Positions 46,167 through 59,292 of a DNA stretch of 64,000 bases are shown here, piece after piece; position 1 is the first letter of the stretch, and the number at the start of each line of letters is the position of its first letter. The translations under genes were made by a program, and so were the position numbers. The stretch is from Margaritifera margaritifera (taxonomy: Eukaryota; Mollusca; Bivalvia; Unionida; Margaritiferidae), in contig JAQPZY010001581.1 in assembly GCA_029931535.1 (NCBI GenBank), positions 4,510,501 through 4,574,500 of the forward strand, given 5' to 3'. The notes under the pieces are model-generated. The model did not search any database. It worked only from the letters and a program-made list of their open reading frames with translations, and was not told the DNA's origin.

Positions 46167-49100
46167 ACGTATGTTAATTGTGGTATCCTGCCCCCAAGGC
46201 TCTCTTGTTTGAAGATGTTGCATTACTTTTATCACAGTTCTAAATCACCAGTCAGGAGCTGCTGTTATTGCGGATTGTTTCATTCAAGCAAATTATCCTG
46301 ATTTATGATTGCTTAAAAAAATTGCTTTATGTTGTACCAGATTAATTAGCAATATAAACACTCCTCGATTTTATGGCTTGGTTTTCTTAATAAGTAATAA
46401 ATCAAGACAGTATTGTTTGAGGTTCTTTACAAAATAGTGTAATATAGTCATTAAGAAGCACTGAACCCTGATGTATTTATATTATATTTTCCCGCACACA
46501 GTTTTCGTCAAGAAGCATTTACCTAAACACCTGTTCTAAGACAAATTAGATAAATATCTGTAACCACAGTCAAGTACTCCCGGATAATAGAGACTGCACT
46601 TGAAATAGCAAATGTGCTTGCAATTGATTTAAGGTTTCAAAACATGGTGTAAACTGATATGGGATATGCAACCCTTTTGATGCCAAAAGTTAAATCATAT
46701 CTGTCAGTAAAAGTCATCTACACTTTGGACGGTAAAGACAATTATTTCAACATCTGCTAAACCTACAACCTAGCTTGTCCTACTTTCTCAAAACGTTCGA
46801 CCAGATTTTATTCGATTGATTAAAATCTTAAGGACGCCTTGCGATCTTCCTATACTTTCAACTCCTTCCCATTTTAAATCTGGATGCATTGGAACTAACG
46901 GGTATGGAAGAATAAGAAGCTACACCGCCGATGTTGTGTATGATACTTCATTACCTTTTGGAGTATTCTTAAAACAGTTGAGATTCAAGTACGATTAATT
47001 CTTGTCAAAAATATATCATGTGTCACATCAATCAGACTTTCTTTTTGTTCGATCAATGTGTATCCTATGAATTTTATGACTGTAAGAATTTTACGGTCAT
47101 ATGGTTGCATATGAAAATGAAAGAAATTCCTGTTTAAACTCAAAACCATCTACTCGTTATACAAATAATTCAAATTGCAATAGTGGTAAAACAAAATACT
47201 TTACCTAGGGTATTTAATTATGAGAAGATACATTGAGTATTGTTTAAGGATTGTACAATTTACAAGAAATACAAATACAGTCAAATTGAAAAGTAAGAAA
47301 CGGAATTCACAACAAATAGAATAATCTCCAACAATATTATTACTTAACCTTAACTATAGTGTCGAGCTGATATGCAGAATTACGGTCATGTTTCATCCGA
47401 TAAAGCAGAAAGCTGGAGGAAGTTGTCCTATGTCTTTGTCGCTAACCAGCCTATAATGATTATTACCACAACAGTCGTTTTTCATCATATAAAGCAGGAA
47501 GCTCTACGAACTAATTGGATTTTATTTCGCTAAACAGCCCATCAAATTAATTCACAATGTATTATCTACAGTTACAAACACGAAACAAAATTGTTAGTAC
47601 ACTCTATTTACTTCTGAGCTACTGCATGGAACAATATAGTGGCATTTTATGCCAATGTACTAGCCTAATTTAATACTCAAATGTAAACACAATTTCAAAT
47701 TCGATAGGCTTTATGACTGCTTTGGTTTTATTTCCGATTAAAGAATACAGTAAGGAACAATTCCGTTTCAGTGTCATGTTCGTGATCTATAGAAAGCAAC
47801 AAGTCATATACATCTACTTTGAAAGATAAACTGCACTTTCAATATAAAATATTGCAAAAACAGAAAAAGGAAGCAATATGTATCTCCATACTGAACCATA
47901 TAGACTGTTGTTTCTATCGATAGTTCCAGTCCATTATAGCATCAATCCAAGGTAGCGGTTTTTATTTTATTTTATTTTATTTTTTTTTCAGTGCTGGACA
48001 TCTGAGAATATTAATAAATGGGACAACTAAAATCAAAATAGACTACAATGTGCTGAGATGCAACATATTTCGATCTTTAATAATGAAAAATGGGATTAAT
48101 CGGCACATATGTTATATATTCGAATGTCAAAATAGTTTTGATATATTCTTTCTTGCCAAATGCATCGAAAAACAATTTAAATAATTTACTTGCGTTGATA
48201 AATGAAACAATCAAAGTTTTGCAAAATATGATCAAAACCTTCAAAATATTTCAAAGAAAGTATTAGAATAGGATTTGTTTTATTATATATCATCATTATA
48301 TAAATATATAATCTAAAATAAGTGCTCATTCCAATACAATTTAGGGAGGAAGTTGAATAATTTCTAGCTTTTGCGAACCTTAGCGACTAAAAGATTCAAA
48401 TTATTCAAAGAATTTCATAATTGTTATTTCATATGAGTACAAATGTAAGATTACATTTATCATCTGACGAAAAACATTGATTTTATTTGATACAACTGCA
48501 AAATAGTTGAGTGAAATGACTTTAAGAACATTTCAGTGTCTGGGTATTATACATTTGCCTCGTGCAACCAAGACGTCTTTTGTGTCATGATGTGTTATTA
48601 TACGTAATTTAGAAACAAAAATTACATTGGTTTCGGAACACAATCGCCAGGTTATAGGCCTGAATATGAATGTCTTATAGCAAACATCGCAGTCATTACA
48701 AATCAATATACTCTTATCTCAGTATTACATAAAATTCAAATTATTTAACATTGTTTTCTTCAAACTCATATGTACATTCTTTCAAATAAAAACTCAAACA
48801 AAAACTTTGACCAATGATCTCTTTGTGCTTCTCTAACTTAGAAACAGTTCACAAGGCCAAAGTTTATTCGAGAGCCCCTCTTTATTATATTCATGTGTTA
48901 CATGCGGGTGTTGTTTTGCCTGTTTTTATTTCTTGAACTAAAATAGTACTTCCTTACTGGACTGTTTTTCACAACTTCATTCAAGAATTTTTACTATATT
49001 AGAATAATGGTGAACCCACAAACGATGTAAAAAGAATGGTGTACACGACAAAGAGTTTAGTTTTTTTTCTCGATTATATTATATTTTCTTTTCGCTTCCT

Positions 49101-49764
49101 GTATATGCGTAGCCAAGGGGGGGGGGGGGGGGAGAGGGAGGGAACGTGATCGGTGGAATTGTGCCAAACAGCAGTTTTAAAACAAAATGCATGATCTAAA
49201 AAAATAATAATTCGCTTCAAATAATCAATCTTATCTGCTCTTTGGGAAGATACAGACGGTCGATTTTTGGTATTTATAGATAGGGATCCGAAGGAAGTTA
49301 ATATTGTTCAACAAACATGCCACCACATCTGATCTGGACATTGCGCTAGCATTTATAGTTTCCTTTTTATAGAAATCGGAATCCCAAGGTAGCTAAATAT
49401 TGTTCAAGAAACATACCACCATACATAATCTGGACTATTCAATCGCATTTCTGGAAAAAAAAGTTCTATATATAGTATTTGGGATTCCAAGAATCATGAT
49501 CGAGTACAAGTTTGAAATTTCCCGTAGAAGCATTCAAGAATGTAAACTTTGCCACCGGAATATATCTTGTGATAGTAAATAACCTTTCAGTACTTGTATT
49601 CAGGCAACTTACATTCCTAGTACACACTAGTCCTTATACGTGAAAGATAAAACTGGACGTACTAAATGTGAAAAATTATCATGTTAGTGCACGTAAATTA
49701 TCAAATTATTTAATCTGTGCTAATATGAATTTAAACACATAACTTTTAGCACTGATTGTTTTAG

Positions 49765-49766
<2 letters not shown>

Positions 49767-49800
<34 letters not shown>

Positions 49801-49801
49801 G

Positions 49802-49895
<94 letters not shown>
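49767..49895. repeat. Compound (GT)n(TA)n microsatellite, copy B
   Basis: About 17 GT units, ggtg, then about 46 TA units. In copy A the corresponding place is occupied by the SINE at 27241-27467. Confidence 0.95.
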
Positions 49896-49897
<2 letters not shown>

Positions 49898-50404
49898 TGT
49901 GCTTACAGGAATAAATCCTTTGCCTCAAAACAAACGTACGCTTAATATGTGACTAGGGTCATATAAGATGAAAATGTTGGTAATGTTGGTGGAAAATGAG
50001 ATACACCTTTGATTTATCGATTTTGATTCAGCATAACAGTGGCGTTCTTTATCAGACGTGACATTTACAACTTCCCGTGACCCATGCTGTGCTCTTGCTT
50101 CTAAATCACGTTACAGCGGGAAATGAGTTCTCCAAACCCGTGACAGGTCACAAAAAGTGACATGTAAAACAACTTACGAGTCTCTCTCGATCTAAAGGGC
50201 AACTATTGGGTACCGGGTATGAAAAGCAGGTACAATGTGGATAGATTCTATCAACATTTTGCACCAACTGAACCCATACTTAGAGGATTTTTATTTGAAT
50301 CGGGAATAAGGGATAAGTAACCAACTTACTTTCATTAAGATAGAAACGTTAAGGGCAGTCTAAGTCCGCAGTAAACCGCCAGTTTGGCTTTCCATTATGC
50401 TTTA

Positions 50405-50537
50405 TTAGATACATGGATATTAGACCCGTTGATTCCAACTAGCTTAAATCTAATACATAATCATGTCACATACAAACATTGTTAATATATTCATGTCCAA
50501 AATGTGTATATATCTAACGACTATTTCATATGCAGAT

Positions 50538-50577
<40 letters not shown>

Positions 50578-51040
50578 GAGATCAACGGAGGGTGCGTGTT
50601 ATTTCCGCATTTCAATAAATAAATAAATGACAAATTTCCATAAAAAATATGACAAAAAAAGAACATCTACATGCCAAATAATCTAAACTGTTAAGAAATT
50701 GTAAATATGGTACCATTTGTCGTAAAATTCATCCACTGAGTTATTTACTTTTGCGATATCAATTTAAACTTCAACCATTCTTTTAAAAAAAATGATTGGA
50801 ATGATTCAAGTCTTAAATCTTGGTTATAAAATTTGTTTCTATGAATAAAATATTTAATAAGAATTAAAATTAACAATGTGCATGCCATTTGAGTTTCCCA
50901 AGATTATTTTGTTTTTAATTGAGGTTCAGATTCTAATCAAAATTATTTCATAGCCAGTTATTTTCCTTTTTCCAACAAATATTTACTTTATTACATTAGA
51001 AACTCAATGGAGTATGGTTACTTTTATCTTTTTACAATTA
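50405..51040. other. Junction between copies B and C; no gene
   Basis: Unique A+T-rich DNA with a (GA)n run at about 50539-50574. It ends in tttttacaattactacag directly before the TRAF remnant of copy C. That sequence resembles a splice acceptor, but this is probably chance. Confidence 0.5.
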
Positions 51041-51042
51041 CT

Positions 51043-51156
51043 ACAGAAAGAAATATCGACTATGGATTTCTGAGATCAATCCGTCCCAGCGAGTTGGGAA
51101 GACTGGTAAAGGATGATAAAGTGGTCATCAAAGTAACAATCAACGCAGCGCAGTGA
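51043..51156 (+). pseudogene. TRAF-C remnant, last 37 codons (copy C)
   Basis: An open stretch from TERNIDYGFLRSI to KVTINAAQ and a stop at 51154-51156 matches the end of gene B with six differences in 37 residues. It is clearly closer to B than to A. Everything upstream (zinc fingers, coiled coil, most of the MATH domain) is missing and replaced by unrelated DNA. The 3' flank that follows is homologous to that of gene B, so this is a 5'-truncated tandem duplicate and not a retrocopy. Confidence 0.88.
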
Positions 51157-52131
51157 TTTGATGTATCAGTTTAAATAGTTACTGTGCTTGGTTTGAAAAA
51201 GAGTGCTGGCAAAAGAATGAGTGCTTTGACAAGAATATTGCAGGTTCAAAATGAAGATTTACTAGCAATATAGGTTGGACCAAAAATCTGTAGGACACCA
51301 GTTTAATGTCACGTGATTATACCTAAGATTTGATATATAAACAACTACTATTGTCAAGTACTATTTTTATAAAGGACTTTGTATATTGTTAGGCATATGT
51401 TTCCCGATTATTTTTTTAAAGATATGACAGCTTAGTGTTGGTTTAAAAAATGTGATTTGTGATTGATTATCTATTTTTCAACCAACCAACATGAAGTTAA
51501 AAGAAACTGCGTATTGCAAATCTGGGATAGTCAGATGAGTAACAATTCTTAATCAATGTCTCAAAAACTGTTCAGTTTAAATTTTAAGATGCCTTGGGAA
51601 CCGAGCATACTGTTCACTGTAAAGAAGTCTCTTGCAAAACCCAAATGATTAAGCTCTGAAAATTAATTTTAGTGGTCAAAAGATTCCATGACCAAATATG
51701 AACCTTAACTGTAGTGTGTGTTGGCATATTTTGCAGTCATGCACACATTTGGTTTACATTCAGGAGTACATGCATTAAAAATTCACTCTTACATGTACAA
51801 AACCAGATTAAATCCACATCAAATCACCTGTAGTATGTGTTTTCAATTTTGTCCTTATGGCTGAAATGTGAGACAGAGAAATATTTTCCTATGTTTTATG
51901 CATTCACTGCGATAAAAATACATCCTGGTACTGCTTAATATATAATACTGATTTATAAGATAAACTAGGTACTTGTAGTACAGTGGCTTTATTCAGTCTT
52001 GACGTCTACATTGTTAGAATGGCGACTGCATGAAAATGTATGGATTATGCAGCCCTGTCACAAGCTGTTTTGCGTGTTCATTTTCCTATCGATGCCGGTT
52101 TACACATTCTCCCTCCCCTCCCTCCCTCCCC

Positions 52132-52207
<76 letters not shown>

Positions 52208-55200
52208 CCATGCGTGTCAAATACTTGTATACCTCCAAGGATATCTTGTTTGGATTAAACATGTGATTTTACTTTTATCACTATTTCATTAAAGCAATTT
52301 ATCGTAACTTATGAATGTTTAATAGGCAAATTAAAGTTGGTTTGTTTATTTCTTAGACTGCATTAGATCAAACGGTTCATCAATGCCTACAGTTTCGTTA
52401 ATACGTATTAAATATAGACCGTAATGTTTGGGTTCTTTTCAAAATATTGTTAATATAGTCATTAAAAAGCGCTGAAGCATTCTGTATTGATTATTGCATT
52501 ACACGGTGTTCGTGAAAGAAGCATCGATAAAGCTCCAATTGATACAAACACCTACTATAGGATCAGTTTGATAACAAGTATATGTAACCACAGCCCTGTA
52601 ATTGCCGATAAGAGATTCTACTTAGAGGAGCAAAGTGGTTAAAATTGATTTAAGCTGTCAAAACATTGTTTGAAAGTGATATGGGATATTGAACCCTTTT
52701 GATGCCAAGAGTTCAGTCCTACAGTCGTCAGTAAAAGTCATCTTACACTTTACGTGGTAAAGACAGGTCGTTCAACATCTATCAAACCTACATCCGAACT
52801 TATTCTGTTTTTATACAACGTCTCGACTTTGCGCCCATAGGCAGCTCACATTTTCAGAACTCATTTTTGGGAAATTACAATACAAACATAACACCTAACA
52901 TATATATTGGAATAGGACGCTCGTGTTCAATAGTTATAATTGAATGTTCTATCTCTCTCATTTCGATATTTGAGGGACCATAATGTGTGCTGACTGTGAA
53001 TATTTACTCCAGTGAGAAGTTTATAAATATGGATGGTTCTGATTTTATTCTATTGATTAAAAGACGTTAAGGCCGCTTTGTATTTTTATTATTCTTTTTT
53101 CCCCCTTCCAGTCTAAATCTGGAAGCACTGGAACTAAAACGTTGGGAAGAATATCAAGTTTCACCGCCTATGTTGCAATAAGTACTTCACTACCTTTAGG
53201 AGAATGCTTAAAACTGTTTATATTCTATTAAGAGAGGTGCTTTACTGCTTTCAAGCGAAGAAAAAGAAGTACCCAAGAACAGTAATAAAATTACGGTCAT
53301 ATGATTGTGTATGAAAATGCAATTCCTGTCTCAGCTCAAAATCTTCTATTGGTTATACAAAGTTCTTGAGAGTTCAGTATAAGTGAAAACCAATAAACAA
53401 TTGAAATTGCAGTAGCGGTAAGAAAAATACTGTATCTAGCGTATTTAATTATGAGAAGGTCCAATAAACTAAGAAGTGGAATGCACAACAAAAAAAATCC
53501 CTCCAACAGTATTGATACTTAACCTTAACGACAGTGTCGAAGTAGGAAGCTGAAGGAGCTGGTCCTTTTATCACCATGTAGTCTGTCAAGTTAATCCACA
53601 ATCTATTATCTGCATTGATGTTCATGAAACATAATTGTCGTTAGCACACTATATTTACCTCAAAATTACTTCATCGATCACTATAGTGGCATTTTATGCA
53701 TTAGCTTATTTTATTACTCAAATTTAAACTTAAATTCAAATTCAGTTGGCATTATGCCTGCTTCGTTTAATTTCTGATTACATAATACAGAAACGAAAAA
53801 CACCGTGTCAGTGTCAAGTCGATAAGCGATAGCTAGCAAAAAGTCATACATATATACTTGAAAGACAAATTGCACTTTAAATACAAAATATATCTAACAC
53901 AGAAAATGAACACAATATGCATTTCCATACTGAATCATTTAGACTATCGTTTCTATCTATTGTTCCAGGCTCCCACAAGCCACCAATCCGCATTTTTTTT
54001 TCTTCAGTACTGGACATCCCGTAATAATTAATGAAACAACCACAAATTAAAACAGACTACAATCTGCTGAGATGCAAAATATTTGAATCTTATATACGAA
54101 TGCCAATATAGTTTAGATATGTTGTCAAATGTAAAGATACATTGTAAAAAAAATTTACTTGCGTTCATAAAATTATGAAATATGTGCTGTTGTTTCCTAT
54201 TCTTTCTTGGTAACTTTGCAAAATATTTTATCAAGAGCTTAAAAATATTTCGAGCAAAATATTAGAAAAGTTTTTTCTTATGTATTATCACTACATAAAT
54301 AGATAATCTAAGTTCTCATTTTCCAGTGAAATATAGGAAACGCATTGAATAATTTTTATCTTTTGCAAACCTAAGCCAGTAAAAAATTTAAACGTTTTAA
54401 AGAGTTTTAAAATTTGTATTTGATAGGAATACAGACATAATATTTATATTTATCACCTGAAGAAAATACTCATTTTATTTGATAAAACTGAAAAACAGTT
54501 GAGCAAAATGACTTCAGGTACATTCAGATGACCGTCCATTGCTCCTTTGCCTTGAAAGACGTATTTACATCATGTATGTCGTCAAGATGTGGTATATTAT
54601 ACGTGTGTAAGATAAAACAAAAACATAAACATGATGTGGGTTAAAGAACATACATAACACAATACCTATATTATCGACTTGAATATGAACGTCTGATAGG
54701 AAACCTCACAGTCATTACAAATCAATTTATTCTTGTCTGAGTATTAGAAGAAAAAAAACGCATTGTTTTCTTCAAACTCTCATGTAGATTCTGTCAAATA
54801 AAAACTCAGACTAAAGCTTTGACCAATTTTCTCTTTGTACTTCTCTGACTCACAAACAGATCACAAGGGAATGTTATTAGAAAGCGTCTCTTTGCAAGAT
54901 TTGGTGGGTTACATGCGGGTATTTTTAGACTATTTTTATTTCTTGAACTAAAATTGTACTTCTTTAATGGATTCTCTCTCTCTCTCTCAACTTCGTACAT
55001 GACATTTAGACTATAATAGGATAATGATGTATCCTGCACGTACGATGCAAAGCGAACAGTGTGCGCGATAATATTGGACTATCTTTCTTAGCTTCGACTG
55101 AGTTCAAGTTTGACTCTGATAATGGTGCGCTCTTAATGTAAAGAGAACATTGTAAACAACTAGGATCTATTTTTATCAATAATATCATGTCCCCTTTCCG

Positions 55201-55390
55201 CTTCCTGTGCATTTGTACAATCTTTATTTGCAAACTTCTGTGTCACTTTAAGGACGGAGGGCCATTGGCGGAGTCATGCAAAGAGCAGTTGTAAAACAAA
55301 TTACATGATCTAAAAAGAAAATAATATACTGCTTTAAATAAATTGATCTTATCCGCTTATCTGTTCCTTAGATATCTTTCTTAAGTCTGA
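51157..55390. repeat. Copy C of the tandem-duplicated TRAF flank
   Basis: Lines up with copy B from the TRAF stop codon to about 55380 (ggaccaaaaatctgtagga, aacccttttgatgcca, aaacctacatcc, ttacatgcgggta). It contains the CT microsatellite 52135-52203 at the same place as in B. No gene is seen. Short frames such as 54806-55039 (minus) have no recognisable content. Confidence 0.78.
52135..52203. repeat. (CT)n microsatellite, copy C
   Basis: A CT run preceded by ctccctcccctccctccctc. It is the counterpart of the run at 46100-46163 in copy B. Confidence 0.95.
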
Positions 55391-55953
55391 TATGGATTAT
55401 ATTGTGCCTGCACGGATACCTAGGACACTTTGAGGGTTGTACTGGACTTAAGGAGGAGCGAAACTCAAATGCCAATTTGCTCACATTTTCATTATCATTG
55501 TTAGCGGCACAATTTATATTTGTGGGTACCAATTTTCTTGCATTCCATGGTTGCCAGAAACCGTCCTTGGAACGAAGTATAATTCTCTAATCTGTTTTGC
55601 TTATATAAGTGTCATTCTGTAAAAATTAATTTCATATAATCATGTAACCCAACATACAATGTGGGATCCAGAGACAAGCGCTTTCCTCTTTGTTTGGTGT
55701 CAATGTATGATTATAGTTTCATATATATACCTTTCAATTCTAAATAGAAATCCGGTGATTTTGTTCATATATCCAAGAATAGCATTACACTTCTCTAGCG
55801 AGTGTTTTCTCGTGCGCCTTGATTTGTTTCCTTCGACCTTGTTCTATCCTCTGTCATTCAGAGGGTAGTTTACGTTGTATGTCCTTAATCCATAGATAGA
55901 TCATTATAAATGTATTGACAGTTTCCATGCATATCTAGACCTTTTTATACCAC

Positions 55954-56070
55954 CAGAAGCTGTACACAGAAACGAATATCAGCCATGGATCTTTGAGACC
56001 CATCTGTGGCAGTGAGTTGAGAAGACTGGTGAAGTATGATAAATTGGCCATCAAAGTAACAGTCATTTGA
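55954..56070 (+). pseudogene. TRAF-C remnant, last 38 codons (copy D)
   Basis: A more decayed end of the same gene: QKLYTETNISHGSLRPI, then SELRRLVKYDKLAIKVTVI and a stop at 56068-56070. It begins four codons earlier than the copy C remnant (QK of FQKP), so the two truncations are not identical at the 5' end. Several otherwise conserved residues are changed (Gly-Tyr-Gly-Phe reads His-Gly-Ser-Leu). It is not functional. Confidence 0.82.
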
Positions 56071-57749
56071 GTAAATTGATTTAACAGTTTGATAGTAACT
56101 ATGTGTTGTTTGAAAATGAGAGCTGAGGCACGAAAGTATGCTATTAGAAGAAAATGTAAATTTAAAAATTAAGATTTACTTGGCAAAATAGACTGGACCA
56201 ACCATTTATTGGATACTATTTTAATGTCACATAATAGTAACTAAGATTTTATGTCCGAACAACATGCTATTATTAAGTACTGTCTTTATGAAAAACTTGT
56301 TTTACAATTGTTTTCAAACTCAAAAAGGACGTATAATTTGTTGAATACGTCACAACTCAGTAAACAATTTAAAACTGATTTGTGATTGAATAACTTTTTT
56401 TTTCAACCGACCAGTCCGAAGTTGCAAGACTGCGAGAGTCATAGATAATGTATAATCAACCATGGATTGATGATTATTGTCATGGAATGGAAAAATATTA
56501 ACAAGATGTAGCAAAAACCTTTGATAGCCTCTTTATTAAACTACCTGTCTAACATGGCGTGAATTTTAATAAAGCTACATAAGTACATCAATTTGGTACT
56601 TTTTAATTAACTAGTAAACCTTCTTATTTAATGGATGCTATTTAGCATGCAGAAAAATTCTTTAAGGATTAGGATTTTCCAATACCTTTATTCTTTAGCA
56701 AAATTATTTGGCTTTGATCGCTTGTTTTGTTTCAAAGTGTGATTTTGCATTTTATCATAGATTTAAATAACCAGCCAGTGACTGTCATTGTTGATTGTTT
56801 AATTCAAGCAGTCTATCTCGATGTATATGATAGTTTAAAAGGCAAATAATTAAAATTGATTTCGGTAATGATTCAAATAGCAGCAGAAACTGTTTCACCA
56901 GTTGTATGCTTGCAATTTCCTTAATACGCAATAAAACCAGACAGTAGCTTTTTAATTTCTCTTCAGAATATTGTAATACAGTCATTCAGAAGCACTGAAG
57001 CGTTCTATTGATTTAGCATTTTCTCCAACGTTACTATAAATTCTAATTCACAGAAACACCTGTTCTAAGATCAATTTAATATAAAATATCTCTAACTACA
57101 ATACAGTTCTAGCCGATAATAGAGGCTGCATATAGAAGAGCAAATGAAAACAAGACTATAAAATGATATAGGATATGTAACCCTTTTGATGTCATAAGTT
57201 GCAGCTCAGGCGAATGGTTGTCACTATAAGTCATCCACATGTTACGCGGTAAAGACAACTTGTTCGATATACGAGTCAATATCAAAATATGTCAATAATC
57301 GTGTCTTCATCGCCATAGTATACAAAAATAGGAAATATTGTATAACATTTGATTTAGATATGATAGAATATCTCATAATATTGCAAAATATCGGGAATAA
57401 AGTTTAAATTTATATAAGATTTACATTATAATGTTTACATTTTCAACATATTACTCTTGTATTAATTATGTCCCTTCTTTAGAAATTGGCTGATTTATTT
57501 TTATTTTTTTATTTTTTTACAAATTAAACCTCGTTTTCATTGATTATTATACAAATTGCACATATTTCACAAAAAAATAACTAATGGAATGTGCGTATAC
57601 AGACAAAATTCAGTAATTTGCAAGCCTGTTTCTTTTGTCTACAGTCTGTCCTGTAACATTATTAAAAATAACTGAAATAATAATAGATCCCTAGAGTTGC
57701 TGATACTGAAACTTCCTGTTATTCGCTTGAAGAACTTCCTGTCTTAGAA

Positions 57750-58410
57750 TGAGGTCTCACTGGACAGTTGGTGAATTTTCATCGGACTAAGACAGATTGC
57801 ATAAAAATGAGAATGTTTTCTACATTAAAGATACAAATAAAACCTAACCAATGATTTTTGTGGAAAGCATGCTTGTCAGATTTTAATTAAGCTATTGAGG
57901 TGAATTCCTTATACAACTGATAGCTTTTACACTTAAACAACACTACCCCAACTTCTCTTATTTACTTACATTTTTTTTTTTACAGTAAATAGCTATTTTG
58001 AATATTTTCCTATGACAAGGCGGCTCAAGCAATGAATATGGGCTTCGTGCATGTTGAAAGTTCACTGGTATTATACCAAATTGCATGCTTCTAATCACCC
58101 CTTAACCATCTCGATTTTGAGGTATTTACCGCTGTAGCAGACATGCATAAATACGTAAACCAAGTCGGCTGTTCATTTGCAGTCCAAGTTATGCATTTGA
58201 TCTCCAATGCTAGTCTAACTGTTGCAGGCAGTCACCAAACAAGCCAACCCATTTTCAAGCCTAAATCAAAGTAAATGTAAACCAAATCGGAGATTTGGTT
58301 TCTATGTGAATTTATAAACACAAGACTCATGCTTTTCAGACCCATGCTCTCTTTCTTACAAATTAGGGGGGGGGGGGGGTCAAATTACGAAACTATCCAG
58401 TGAGACCTGA
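57750..58410. repeat. Inner inverted-repeat segment, possibly a nested MITE
   Basis: 57750-57779 and 58381-58410 are inverted repeats matching at 23 of 30 bases, with a 14-base core aggtctcactgga(c/t). They enclose about 600 bp without coding capacity, including a poly-G run at 58366-58379. No target duplication flanks it, so it may be an internal part of the host transposon. Confidence 0.5.
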
Positions 58411-58689
58411 GGCATGTGGTTTTAGCAGCCATCAAGAAAAGGCATATTATTTAATAACTGGTAAGTTTACTCTTCCTAGTATATATGAAAATTGTCCCAC
58501 CTGTAACATGGATATCACACAGTTATACTTTCTTGATTATTATTTGGTTTTAGCCATTGAGTAGAGTTTTGAAATATCATCCCAATGCCATAGTAATTTA
58601 TATCTTGAAGGGAGCAGTCATTAACTCATGCGTGCATATGTATGTTATATATCCTTCCTATAACAGTCCCTACTGGAAGAGATATTTTC

Positions 58690-59078
58690 GTTACAGGAAA
58701 GCCGAAACTTATTACAGGAAGGACAACTCAAGAGAATTATGGAAACACACAATTTAATATGTAAATACTTTTGAATGAAATAGGTAATACACAATTGTTT
58801 TTTAAAAACTTGACATTTACAGCTTGGATGATACATGTTATGAACATGGCACAAATATAACAGAAAAAAAACTGTTTTTGTTACAGAAAGGACTTATTTT
58901 GTTACCGGAAAGACTAATTTGTTTGATATTTAACATACTTCAAGCTATATTTTTGTCGATGCAGGGTATTTTAAGTATATATTATGTTGTGTGAAACCAA
59001 TTTATATAGTTCATCCTTTTCTAAACTTCTATGAGCAGTGCAAGTATTTTATTAGAATAATCGTTACAGGACAGACTG
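58690..59078 (+). repeat. Left subterminal repeats GTTACAGGAAAGAC
   Basis: Five copies in plus orientation: 58690, 58711, 58880, 58901 and 59063 (gttacaggaaagcc, attacaggaaggac, gttacagaaaggac, gttaccggaaagac, gttacaggacagac). A further copy in minus orientation at 57642-57658 matches the one at 59063 over 16 bases. The copies precede the element's gene. Confidence 0.7.
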
Positions 59079-59292
59079 ATTTGTTAATGTTACTGTTTCA
59101 TTTAGAACTATGTTCTATCCTTTGCTGTTTCGTATTATTTTTAATATCTTAAGCCATAGTAATAATTGTTATTCAATTCCAAGTTCATTATACTAGTAAT
59201 AATATTGAGTGAAACTAATTAATGAAATTGGAAGGTCATGCCTTGTACTGTTTCTATATTCTTTATACAATATGTTCACAGGCAAAATAACA

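Larger units (their letters stand above)
45727..50400. repeat. Copy B of the tandem-duplicated TRAF flank
   Basis: The most complete downstream flank. Anchors shared with C and D include ggaccaaatatctgttagat (45843), gaagcactgaa (46454), aacccttttgatgcc (46672) and acctacaacct (46760). Further ones are gattgattaaaatcttaa (46816), actcaaatgtaaacacaatt (47678) and ttacatgcgggtgttg (48898). Homology with copy A continues to about 50400. No gene is seen in it. Confidence 0.8.

Noticed and set aside
51024..51042. A splice acceptor (tttttacaattactacag) in front of the copy C TRAF remnant
   Set aside because: No TRAF-like exon lies upstream in copy C, and genes A and B have no intron at this codon. 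The resemblance is most simply chance at a duplication breakpoint.
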